Source: Ramlibacter sp.
Lineage (GTDB): Bacteria > Pseudomonadota > Gammaproteobacteria > Burkholderiales > Burkholderiaceae_C
Direction of reading: 5' to 3'
DNA length: 64,000 bases
Assembly: GCA_019635435.1 (NCBI GenBank)
Contig: JAHBZM010000001.1
Location: 2,790,001-2,854,000 of the forward strand
Position 1 is the first letter of the stretch; each line of letters starts with the position of its first letter. The notes under the pieces are model-generated. The model was given only the letters and a program-made list of their open reading frames with translations, did no database searches and was not told the DNA's origin. Made by a program: the position numbers and the translations under genes. Shown here in pieces: positions 57,100 to 64,000 of the stretch.

Positions 57100-57120
57100 G
57101 CGGCGCGCCCGCCGCGCCGC
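57100..57120 (+). terminator. GC hairpin before ppx, no T-run
   Basis: GCGGCGCG-CCCGC-CGCGCCGC, 8-bp stem in the 88-bp gap between the binding-protein and ppx genes. Without a T-run it may only weaken, not stop, transcription into ppx. Confidence 0.4.
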
Positions 57121-57169
57121 GCCTGCCCGCCACGTTTGCTATGCTGGCCCGGCAACGACAACAGCCAAC

Positions 57170-58660
57170 ATGCAAAACGGTACCCGCCTCGCCGCTGTGG
57201 ACTTGGGCTCCAACAGCTTCCGCCTCGAAATCGGCCGCCTCGACCACGGGCAGATCCACCGGACCGAATACCTCAAGGAAACCGTACGCCAGGGCAATGG
57301 CCTGGATGCGGAGCGCAACCTCACCCCCCAGGCCATGCAGCGTGGCTGGGACTGCCTGGCCCGTTTTGGCGAGCGCCTGGCGGGCTTTCGCAAGGCCCAG
57401 GTGCGCGCGGTGGCCACGCAGACCCTGCGCGAGGCGCGCAACCGCGACGAGTTTCTGGCCCGGGCGCGCCAGGTCCTCGGTTTCCCGATCGACGTGGTCT
57501 CGGGCCGCGAGGAAGCGCGGCTGATCTACCAGGGCGTGGCCCACCTGCTGCCCCAGTCAGATGAACGGCGGCTGGTGGTGGACATCGGCGGCCGGTCCAC
57601 CGAGCTCATCCTGGGCCAGGGCCTGGACGCCAGGGTCATGGAATCGTTTCGCGTGGGCAGCGTCGCCTGGTCCATGAAGTACTTTGCCGACGGCCAGTTC
57701 ACCCCCCATGCCTTCCAGATGGCCGAGATCGCCGCCAAGGCGGTGCTGGACGAGGCACTCAATGCCTACCGACCGGACACCTGGGAGGTGGCCTACGGAT
57801 CGTCAGGCACCATCGGGGCGGTCGGCGATGTGCTCGCGGCGGCCGGCTGGCCTGCCGGCACCGTCACGCTCGACGGCCTGGACTGGCTGCTGGCCCGCCT
57901 GCTGGAGGCCCGCAGCGCCGAACGGGTGCGGCTGGACGGCCTCAAGGAAGACCGCCGCGCCGTGATCGGCGGCGGGCTGAGCGTGCTGCGCGCGGTGTTC
58001 GAGCTGCTGGGCATCGTCGAGATGCAGGCCGCGCAGGGCGCGTTGCGACATGGCGTGCTGTACGACCTGCTGGACCGCCAGCACGGCGAGACCGACGTGC
58101 GCTCCAACACCGTGCAGCGCCTGTCCCTCAAGTTCGACGTGGACGCGGCCCAGGCCCAGCGCGTTGGCAAGGCCGCTGCCCTGCTGCTGCGCCAGCTGCG
58201 CGCCGGCGACAGCGCGGAGGAGCTGGAGCGCTGCCAGCGCAAGCTGCAATGGGCAGCCCAGCTGCACGAGATCGGCAGCCAGATCTCGCACAGCGACTAC
58301 CACAAGCACGGCGCCTACATTCTTGACAACGCCGATGCGCCGGGCTTTGCCCTGCCCGAGCTGCACCGCCTGGGCCTGCTGGTGCTCGGGCACCGCGGCA
58401 AATTACGCAAGCTCGACGCTGACTTTGAAGACGAAGTGTTCGTCCACCAGCTGCTGGCGCTGCGCCTGGCAGTGCTGCTGTGCCACGCCCGGCGCGAGCC
58501 CGACCTCAAAGGCATGCAGCTGCAAAGCGACCGGGCGGCGCGCCGCGTCCGGCTCGCCTGCCGGTCCGACTGGACCACGGCCTTCCCGCAGTCGGCCCAC
58601 CTGCTGCGCGAGGAAGTGGTGGCCTGGCAGAAGATGCCGTGGACGCTGGCGCTGGGCTGA
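57170..58660 (+). CDS. ppx: Exopolyphosphatase Ppx/GppA
   Basis: 496-residue enzyme removing phosphate from polyphosphate ends (or the 5' phosphate of pppGpp). Actin-fold motifs: AAVDLGSNSFRLEI, VATQTLREARNRDEF with the catalytic-area Glu, VVDIGGRSTELILGQG and AYGSSGTIGAVGDVL. The C-terminal third is the HD-like domain (QISHSDYHKHGAYILDNAD). ATG at 57170 (MQNGTRLAAVDLG). It stands opposite ppk, which makes the polymer, with a DNA-binding-protein gene and sixA between them. Confidence 0.95.
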   Translation: MQNGTRLAAVDLGSNSFRLEIGRLDHGQIHRTEYLKETVRQGNGLDAERNLTPQAMQRGWDCLARFGERLAGFRKAQVRAVATQTLREARNRDEFLARARQVLGFPIDVVSGREEARLIYQGVAHLLPQSDERRLVVDIGGRSTELILGQGLDARVMESFRVGSVAWSMKYFADGQFTPHAFQMAEIAAKAVLDEALNAYRPDTWEVAYGSSGTIGAVGDVLAAAGWPAGTVTLDGLDWLLARLLEARSAERVRLDGLKEDRRAVIGGGLSVLRAVFELLGIVEMQAAQGALRHGVLYDLLDRQHGETDVRSNTVQRLSLKFDVDAAQAQRVGKAAALLLRQLRAGDSAEELERCQRKLQWAAQLHEIGSQISHSDYHKHGAYILDNADAPGFALPELHRLGLLVLGHRGKLRKLDADFEDEVFVHQLLALRLAVLLCHARREPDLKGMQLQSDRAARRVRLACRSDWTTAFPQSAHLLREEVVAWQKMPWTLALG

Positions 58661-58672
58661 CGGCCCTCGCGG

Positions 58673-58716
58673 TTGCCTGCCGGAATGAAAACAATATAAA
58701 CTGTATATACCGTTTA
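58673..58716 (+). promoter_or_regulatory. Promoter and palindromic operator of the H1-tailed protein gene
   Basis: TTGCCT (58673-58678), 16-bp spacer, TATAAA (58695-58700). Over the -10 and +1 lies TAAACTGTATATACCGTTTA (58697-58716), a 20-bp palindrome with a single mismatched pair. That is where an autorepressor would bind. It is the most A/T-rich spot in the region. Confidence 0.7.
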
Positions 58717-58735
58717 ATCTCCGAGAACAGCACCC

Positions 58736-59185
58736 ATGGCAACTGCGAAAAAACCCACCCCCTCCCCGGTCAAAGCGCCGGTTCAGCCCGCGGCAGCGCC
58801 CGCGGTGAAGGCCCCCGTCGCGAAGGCGCCGGCACCCAAGGCGCCCGCCAAGAAGGCCAAGGCCATTGCGCCAAAGCCGGCGACCAAGCCGGCGGCCAAG
58901 CCCGCAGCCACGCCCAAGGCGACGCAGCCCAAGGCCGCCAAACCCGTCAAGCCGGAAAAGCCCAAGAAGCCCAAGCTGGTGCGTGACAGCTTCACCATCC
59001 CCAAGGCCGAGTTCACGGTGCTGGACGATCTGAAGCAGCGGGCCGCCAAGCTGGGCACGCCGGCCAAGAAGAGCGAGTTGCTGCGTGCCGGCATCAAGGC
59101 GCTGGCCGCCATGTCGGATGTGGCGTTCAAGGCCGCGCTCTCGGCCGTGCCAGCCATCAAGACGGGCCGTCCCAAGTCGGCCTGA
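58736..59185 (+). CDS. Histone H1-like tail fused to a small ribbon-helix-helix-like domain
   Basis: 149 residues. Residues 1-80 are a repetitive Lys/Ala/Pro tail (AKKPTPSPVKAPVQPAAAP and so on) like eukaryotic H1 C-termini and bacterial AlgP/BpH1. Residues 81-145 look folded: LVRDSFTIPKAEFTVLDDLK then AKKSELLRAGIKALAAMSD, a beta-strand and two helices of ribbon-helix-helix type. The combination suggests a nucleoid protein with a sequence-reading head; the palindrome at its own promoter supports autoregulation. The Lys-rich tail could also bind polyphosphate, whose enzymes flank it; that is speculation. Family assignment of the head is tentative. Confidence 0.72.
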   Translation: MATAKKPTPSPVKAPVQPAAAPAVKAPVAKAPAPKAPAKKAKAIAPKPATKPAAKPAATPKATQPKAAKPVKPEKPKKPKLVRDSFTIPKAEFTVLDDLKQRAAKLGTPAKKSELLRAGIKALAAMSDVAFKAALSAVPAIKTGRPKSA

Positions 59186-59191
59186 AAGACG

Positions 59192-59211
59192 GCCCCGGAT
59201 CCGTCCGGGGC
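59192..59211. terminator. GC hairpin between convergent genes
   Basis: GCCCCGGA-TCCG-TCCGGGGC, 8-bp stem in the 37-bp gap between the H1-tailed protein gene and sixA. No T-run; may serve both directions. Confidence 0.5.
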
Positions 59212-59222
59212 TGCACCGTGGC

Positions 59223-59690
59223 TCAGAGCGCGTCGGGCGACTGCACGGCCACCACCATGGTCTGCGCGTGGCCATCGCGCTCACGGTTGCGGATCCACCA
59301 GGCCGCGCCCTTGCGCACCGGGCAGGTCCCGTGCTTCATGGCCAGCAGCTGCGCGACGGCCTCCCCCAGCGTGGGCTGATGCCCCACCACCAGCACCGGC
59401 ACGCGCGAGGCGGGCCATTGCGCCACGTCCAGCAGTTGCGCGGCCGAGCCTTCGGGCGCCAGCTCGGGCCGCAGCTTGTATTTGCGCCCCAGCGCCAGCA
59501 CCGTCTGCTCGCAGCGGCGCGCCGGGCTGCAGAGAATGCGCGTGCCTTCGGGCAGCTGCCGGTCCAGCCATTGCGCCATGCGCAGGGCCTGCTTCTCGCC
59601 ACGCGAGGTCAGCGAGCGCTCCAGGTCATTGCAGCCTTCCACCCAGTCTTCAGCTTCCGCGTGGCGCCACAAAATCAGGTCCATGATCAT
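59223..59690 (-). CDS. sixA: Phosphohistidine phosphatase SixA
   Basis: 155-residue histidine-phosphatase-family enzyme removing phosphate from His in signalling or PTS proteins. Catalytic motif LILWRHAEAEDW (RHG-type), Arg in SPARRCEQT, second His in VVGHQPTLGE. ATG 59690 overlaps the ppk stop (ATGA), so it is translated with ppk. A start two codons on (59684) is possible. Its link to polyphosphate is positional only. Confidence 0.93.
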   Translation of the reverse strand: MIMDLILWRHAEAEDWVEGCNDLERSLTSRGEKQALRMAQWLDRQLPEGTRILCSPARRCEQTVLALGRKYKLRPELAPEGSAAQLLDVAQWPASRVPVLVVGHQPTLGEAVAQLLAMKHGTCPVRKGAAWWIRNRERDGHAQTMVVAVQSPDAL

Positions 59691-61753
59691 GCGCCCGTCG
59701 TGCGCGCCCGCGCGGTGTAGCGTGCCATCAGCGCGGCCTGCGAGCCATGGCCCGGCACATCCGGGTCCACCCGCCGGTAGCTCCCGTCGGGCCCCAGGTC
59801 CCAGGCATCGCGGCCATCGTGCAGACCGGCCACCAGGCATTCGTCGATGACGCGCTGGCGCAGCGCCGGGTCGGTCACGGGCCAGGCCAGCTCGATGCGG
59901 CGCAGCATGTTGCGGTTCATCCAGTCGGCGCTGGCCAGGTACAGGTCTTCTTCCTCACCGCAGCGGAAATAGAAGACCCGCGAATGCTCCAGGAAGCGCC
60001 CGATGATGGAGCGCACCCGGATGTTGTCGGTCACCCCGGGCACCTGGGCCGGCAGCATGCAGGCGCCGCGCACGATCAGGTCGATTTTCACGCCCTGCTG
60101 CCCGGCGCGCACCAGCGCGTTCATCAGGGCCTCGTCGGTCAGCGCGTTCATCTTGGCCACGATGCGCGCGCCCTGACCCTGCGCCGCCGCTGCCGCCAGC
60201 GCGTCGATCTTCTCGATCAGCCGCTTGTGCAGGTAAAACGGCGCCAGCCACAGCTTGTGCAGTCGGGGCAGGCGGCTCTGGCTGGCCAGGTGGACAAACA
60301 ACGCGTCCATGTCGGCCGTGAGCTGGGCGTCGGCCGTGAGGTAGCTCAGGTCGGTGTACAGGCGCGCCGTGCGCGGGTTGTAGTTGCCGGTGGACAGGTG
60401 GCCATAGCGGCGCAACTGGGCGCCCTCGCGCCGCGTCACCAGCAGCATCTTGGCGTGGGTCTTGAGGCCCACCACGCCGTACACCACCTGCGCGCCCACG
60501 GCCTCGAGCGACTCCGCCCAGTTGATATTGGCCTCTTCGTCAAAGCGGGCCTTGAGCTCCACCACCGCGGTCACTTCCTTGCCCAGGCGCACGGCCTCGC
60601 GCAGCAGGTCGATCAGCACCGGGTCGGTGCCCGTGCGGTAGATGGTTTGCTTGATGGCCAGCACCTGCGGGTCGTTCACGGCCTCGCGCAGGAAATCCAG
60701 CACACCGTCAAAACTTTCATAGGGCTGGTGGATCAGCACATCGCCCTGCTTGAGCCGCTCGAAAAAGCTGGCCCCGTCGAGCAGCTGGACAGGGTATGCG
60801 GCGGCGTAGGCCGGAAACAGCAGCTTCGGGTCGTTGACCAGGTCCACCAGCTGGGTCAGGCGCACCAGGTTCACCGGTCCGTGCACGCGGTACAGCGCCG
60901 CCTCGGGCAGACTGAACTGGCGCAGCAGGAAGGCCGAAAGGTATTCCGAGCAGCCGGCCGAGACCTCGAGCCGCACCGCCTGGCCATAGTGCCGCTGCTG
61001 CAGCCCCTGGCGCAAGGCGGTTCGCAGGTTGCGCACGTCATCTTCGTCCACGGCCAGATCCGAATGGCGTGTCACGCGGAACTGCGAGAACTCGCCCACA
61101 TCGCGCCCCGGGAAGAGGTTGTGCAAGTGCGCGCGGATCACGCTGGACAGCGAGACAAACAGGGTTTTCTTGCCCGACACCCGCGCCGGCATGCGGATCA
61201 GGCGCGGCAGCACCCGAGGCACCTTGACGATGGCGATCTCGTTGTGGCGGCCAAAGGCGTCCTTGCCGCCCAGCCGCACAATGAAGTTCAGCGACTTGTT
61301 GGCCACCTGGGGGAACGGGTGGGCCGGGTCCAGCCCCACGGGAATCAGCAGCGGGCGCACTTCGCGCTCAAAATAGTCGTCCACCCACTTCTTCTGGGCC
61401 GGGTCGCGGTCGCCATGCGAGACGATCTCGATGCCATGCTTCTTGAATGTGGGCATCAGCTCGTCGTTGTACAGCGCATACTGGCGCGCCACCAGGTCGT
61501 GGGCGGCCCGCGACAGCTCGGTGTACGTCCCCACCGTGTACAGGCCCTTGAGCGCGCCCGACTGGGCCGCCGTCAGGTGCGGCGCGGCCCGCACCTCGAA
61601 GAACTCATCGAGGTTGGACGACACGATGCACAGGTAGCGCAGCCGCTCGAGCAGCGGGACATCCGGCCGGCGTGCCCAGTCGAACACGCGCTCGTTGAAA
61701 GCCAGGATGCTGTGGTCGCGGTCCAGAAACGGAACGCCGGGGACTTGAGACAT
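59687..61753 (-). CDS. ppk: Polyphosphate kinase Ppk1
   Basis: 688-residue enzyme polymerising phosphate from ATP. Ends MSQVPGVPFLDRDHSILAFN at the start; N-terminal SSNLDEFFEVR; head domain; the catalytic-His segment GLKTHAKMLLV; the family stretch HLSTGNYNPRTARLYTDLSY; and the second conserved His in GRFLEHSRVFYFRCG. Normal length. Its ATG overlaps the TAA of the glycosyltransferase gene by one base, placing it in a five-gene operon. Confidence 0.97.
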   Translation of the reverse strand: MSQVPGVPFLDRDHSILAFNERVFDWARRPDVPLLERLRYLCIVSSNLDEFFEVRAAPHLTAAQSGALKGLYTVGTYTELSRAAHDLVARQYALYNDELMPTFKKHGIEIVSHGDRDPAQKKWVDDYFEREVRPLLIPVGLDPAHPFPQVANKSLNFIVRLGGKDAFGRHNEIAIVKVPRVLPRLIRMPARVSGKKTLFVSLSSVIRAHLHNLFPGRDVGEFSQFRVTRHSDLAVDEDDVRNLRTALRQGLQQRHYGQAVRLEVSAGCSEYLSAFLLRQFSLPEAALYRVHGPVNLVRLTQLVDLVNDPKLLFPAYAAAYPVQLLDGASFFERLKQGDVLIHQPYESFDGVLDFLREAVNDPQVLAIKQTIYRTGTDPVLIDLLREAVRLGKEVTAVVELKARFDEEANINWAESLEAVGAQVVYGVVGLKTHAKMLLVTRREGAQLRRYGHLSTGNYNPRTARLYTDLSYLTADAQLTADMDALFVHLASQSRLPRLHKLWLAPFYLHKRLIEKIDALAAAAAQGQGARIVAKMNALTDEALMNALVRAGQQGVKIDLIVRGACMLPAQVPGVTDNIRVRSIIGRFLEHSRVFYFRCGEEEDLYLASADWMNRNMLRRIELAWPVTDPALRQRVIDECLVAGLHDGRDAWDLGPDGSYRRVDPDVPGHGSQAALMARYTARARTTGA

Positions 61754-62829
61754 TACGGTGACAGTGGGATGACTGTTTTTTGACAGTGTTCCGTGGTTTG
61801 ATGACAGCTCTGTGACACCGGCACAAGGTAACTGGCAAACAGTTGCGTGGCCTGTTCCCAGCTGAACGCCAGCGCCCGGGCCCGGGCCTCGTGGCGCGGG
61901 ACGGCCAGCGTAGCGTAACAGGCGTGCAGCAGGTCTTCGTGCAGGACACCGCCCTGTTGCGGGGTTTCGCCCAGCACCTCCAGCGGCCCGTCCACGGGGT
62001 AGGCGGCCACCGGCGTGCCCGTGGCCATGGCTTCCAGCATCACCAGGCCAAAGGTCTCGGAGCGGCTGGGGAACACGAACAGGTCGGCCGCCGCGTAAAC
62101 GCGGGCCAGCTCATCGCGCGGCAACAGCCCCAGCCAGCGCACCTTGGGAAAGCGCTGCTTGAGCTGGGCCTCCAGCGGCCCCACCCCGCACACCACCTTG
62201 GTGCCCGGAAACTCCAGTTGCAGGAAGGCCTCGATGTTTTTCTCATACGACACCCGCCCCACAAACAAGGCCACGGGGCGCGGCAGCCTGCCCATGAGCT
62301 CGTGCTCCTGAGGCAGGGACTCGTAGCGGAACAGCTGGGTGTCCACGCCATGGGTCCAGGCCCTCAGGTTGCGGAAGCCGCGTGCCTCCAGCATGCGCAG
62401 CACGCCGTGGGTGGGAACCATCACGCCGGCGGAGGGCCGGTGAAAATGGCGGAACAGCGCGTAGCCCCAGGCCAGCGGCACCTTGAGCGCCGCATTCAGG
62501 ATTTCCGGGAATTTGGTATGAAAGGCCGTGGTGAAGCGCCACCCGCGCGCCAGGCAGTGCGCCCGCCCGGCCCAGCCCAGCGGGCCCTCGGTGGCCAGGT
62601 GCACGGCCTCGGGCTGCAGGCGGTCCAGTTGCTCGGCCAGCGCACGGCGGGGCCGCACGGCCAGGTCAATGCCGGCATAGCCCGGGCAGGGCCGCGTGCG
62701 GAACAGGCCCGGGTGGATCACCGTCACCTCATGCCCGGCCCGCTGGAGCTCGCGCACCAGTTCCACCAGCGTGGTGACCACGCCATTGACCTGGGGTTGC
62801 CAGGCATCGGTGACCAGCGCGATCTTCAT
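61753..62829 (-). CDS. Glycosyltransferase family 4 (GT-B, mannosyltransferase-like)
   Basis: 358-residue soluble or membrane-associated glycosyltransferase. Starts MKIALVTDAWQPQVNGVVTT, typical of GT4 enzymes acting on lipid or envelope acceptors, and has the EX7E donor motif in SETFGLVMLEAMATGTPV. VPTHGVLRML and WTHGVDTQLFRY are in place. The start overlaps the upstream phosphatase stop by ATGA. It may add a sugar to a lipid made by its operon partners (inference). Confidence 0.9.
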   Translation of the reverse strand: MKIALVTDAWQPQVNGVVTTLVELVRELQRAGHEVTVIHPGLFRTRPCPGYAGIDLAVRPRRALAEQLDRLQPEAVHLATEGPLGWAGRAHCLARGWRFTTAFHTKFPEILNAALKVPLAWGYALFRHFHRPSAGVMVPTHGVLRMLEARGFRNLRAWTHGVDTQLFRYESLPQEHELMGRLPRPVALFVGRVSYEKNIEAFLQLEFPGTKVVCGVGPLEAQLKQRFPKVRWLGLLPRDELARVYAAADLFVFPSRSETFGLVMLEAMATGTPVAAYPVDGPLEVLGETPQQGGVLHEDLLHACYATLAVPRHEARARALAFSWEQATQLFASYLVPVSQSCHQTTEHCQKTVIPLSP

Positions 62830-63695
62830 GACGCCACCGCCCGCGCCACGGCCTGCCGCGCGGGCTGGGGAGTTTCCCAGTGCACCAGCTCGAGCCGGCC
62901 GTCCAGGTGCTCGACCAGCGCGGTGCGGCTTTCCACCCAGTCGCCGTCGTTGCAGTACAGCGTGCCGTGGATCTCGCGCATCTCGGCACGGTGGATGTGG
63001 CCGCAGACCACGCCCTGGTGGCCGCGCTTGCGCGCCTCGCTGGCCACCGCCACCTCGAAGTCGGTCACGTAGTTCAGCGCCTTCTTGACCTTGTGCTTGA
63101 GGTAGGCCGACAGCGACCAGTACGGCAGGCCCAGGCGGCCGCGCAGGTTGTTGAGGTAGCGGTTGAGCTTGAGCGTGAACTCGTAGAGGTTGTCGCCCAC
63201 GTAGGCCAGCCACTTGGCGCACTGGATCACACCGTCGAAGTAATCGCCATGGATGACCCAGAGCTTGCGGCCGTCAGCCGTCTGGTGCACGGCCTCGTCG
63301 ATCACTTCGATGCCGCCAAACTGATGGCCAATGAATTCCCGTGCGAACTCATCATGGTTGCCAGGCACGTAGACCACGCGGCAGCCCTTGCGGGCACGGC
63401 GCAGCAGCTTCTGCACCACATCGTTGTGCGCCTGCGGCCAGTACCAGCGCCGGCGCAGCTGCCAGCCGTCCACGATGTCGCCCACCAGGTAGAGGTAGTC
63501 ACTCGGGTAGGCCTTGAGGAAGTCCAGCAGCGCCTCGGCCTGGCAGCCCGGCGTGCCCAGATGCAGGTCCGATATGAAAACCGCCCGGTAAAGCGGGCGG
63601 CCAGAGTCTTCGTCGCGGTCGGCGCCGCCATCGGCGCCAAAGCCGCCCCAGCTGCCCAGGGCGTCAAAGGCGATCGGGCCGGTCAATGCCCTCAT
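62826..63695 (-). CDS. LpxH-like UDP-2,3-diacylglucosamine-diphosphatase-family phosphoesterase
   Basis: 289-residue calcineurin-like phosphoesterase. Metal motifs in order: FISDLHLGTPG, VGDIVDGW, PGNHDEF, IHGDYFDGV and GHIHRAEM. The family is called LpxH-like, but this longer type (with WLAYVGDNLYEFTLKLN) is usually present beside, not instead of, the true lipid A enzyme, so the substrate may be another phospholipid or sugar-nucleotide. Residues 1-35 are a variable Gly/Asp leader. Coupled by ATGA to genes on both sides. Confidence 0.88.
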   Translation of the reverse strand: MRALTGPIAFDALGSWGGFGADGGADRDEDSGRPLYRAVFISDLHLGTPGCQAEALLDFLKAYPSDYLYLVGDIVDGWQLRRRWYWPQAHNDVVQKLLRRARKGCRVVYVPGNHDEFAREFIGHQFGGIEVIDEAVHQTADGRKLWVIHGDYFDGVIQCAKWLAYVGDNLYEFTLKLNRYLNNLRGRLGLPYWSLSAYLKHKVKKALNYVTDFEVAVASEARKRGHQGVVCGHIHRAEMREIHGTLYCNDGDWVESRTALVEHLDGRLELVHWETPQPARQAVARAVAS

Positions 63696-64000
63696 TGCCC
63701 CCCCAGGAAATGCTTGCGGTAGCGCGGCGGCAGGTCGGCAATGCGCATCAGCATGGGCAGGTCGGCGGTGTTGAAGTCCGGGTCCCAGGCCGGCGGGCCC
63801 AGCACCTTGGCGCCCAGGCGCAGGTAGCCGCGGATCAGGGCCGGGGCTTCGATGTCGAGCGAACCGTCCAGCACCTCCACTGGCAGCGCCAGCCGCGGCC
63901 GCACGTGGTATTCGATGGGCGCCAGATGGGTCTGGCGCACCTGGTGCCAGATGCTGGCGGCAAAGTCGCCACTGACCACGCCGTTGTGCAGCATGGGGAT
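63692..64000 (-). CDS. OlsB/hemolysin-like acyltransferase, 5' part outside the window
   Basis: Only the last 102 codons are seen; the frame stays open to base 64000. The end, PALIRGYLRLGAKVLGPPAWDPDFNTADLPMLMRIADL (quoted here for 38 of its residues in two parts: PALIRGYLRLGAKVLG and PPAWDPDFNTADLPMLMRI), is the conserved C-terminus of GNAT-type proteins related to ornithine N-acyltransferase OlsB and the so-called hemolysin acyltransferases. These make acyl-amino-acid lipids. It is the first visible gene of the operon with the phosphoesterase, glycosyltransferase, ppk and sixA. Confidence 0.8.
   Translation of the reverse strand: MPMLHNGVVSGDFAASIWHQVRQTHLAPIEYHVRPRLALPVEVLDGSLDIEAPALIRGYLRLGAKVLGPPAWDPDFNTADLPMLMRIADLPPRYRKHFLGGQ

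Noticed and set aside
58740..58980. Tandem repeat or CRISPR-like array
   Set aside because: It is in-frame Lys/Ala/Pro codon repetition of the H1-like tail, with no constant repeat-spacer period.

Overview
The window is one continuous, gene-dense stretch of a GC-rich (about two thirds G+C by eye) bacterial chromosome. Gene content, Tat-exported binding proteins, AddAB-type rather than RecBCD-type recombination genes, and many ATGA-overlapped operons fit a beta-proteobacterium of the order Burkholderiales, most likely family Comamonadaceae (Polaromonas/Rhodoferax/Acidovorax-like). This assignment is inferred from protein character and layout, not from a database match. The window starts inside hppA and ends inside an acyltransferase gene. 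No gap between genes exceeds about 200 bp. No tRNA, rRNA, insertion sequence, prophage or CRISPR array was seen; the only RNA gene recognised is the 4.5S SRP RNA.

Layout. 0-10.5 kb: K+-independent H+-pyrophosphatase, acyl-CoA synthetase, a TetR regulator divergent from a metal-dependent-hydrolase family protein with a perfect palindrome between them, a Crp/Fnr regulator divergent from an Mpo1-like protein with a Crp-type site between them, a large sensor kinase that lacks the phospho-accepting His, and an MBL-fold hydrolase. 10.6-19.2 kb: aldehyde dehydrogenase plus SDR, moaA-mobA, and an RND efflux pump with its adaptor. 19.3-28.8 kb: rnhA, a methyltransferase sharing a start-codon overlap with gloB, mltD, then a lower-GC two-gene membrane module (EptA-like transferase plus a polytopic spermidine-synthase-like protein), then phoD. 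28.9-37 kb: an ABC importer, MAPEG protein, recR-ybaB-dnaX, ffs, an exported protein and a flavoprotein. 37-49 kb: addAB, trxA, rho, rpmE2, an ArnT-like glycosyltransferase, and a GNAT/nitrilase pair. 48.5-64 kb: a phosphate region with phoR-phoB-phoU-pstBACS on the minus strand, a divergent FAS1 lipoprotein with its own Pho-box array, a binding protein, ppx, a histone-H1-tailed DNA-binding protein, and a minus-strand operon of an OlsB-like acyltransferase, an LpxH-like phosphatase, a glycosyltransferase, ppk and sixA.

How the parts work together. The right third is devoted to phosphate: sensing and uptake (PhoR/PhoB/PhoU/Pst), polyphosphate synthesis (Ppk) and breakdown (Ppx), with hppA and phoD as further phosphate enzymes elsewhere. 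A Pho box precedes pstS, and four exactly 11-bp-phased GTCA units precede the FAS1 lipoprotein, which may also carry the downstream binding-protein and ppx genes into the Pho regulon. Other regulatory signals read from the sequence are an A9 slippage site plus hairpin in dnaX, a C-rich rut-like leader before rho, operator-like palindromes at three regulator genes, and nine copies of a 17-bp imperfect inverted repeat scattered in genes and gaps. The strongest candidates for undescribed biology are the two-gene module at 22.9-27.0 kb, the H1-tailed ribbon-helix-helix-like protein between ppx and sixA-ppk, and the His-less sensor kinase.
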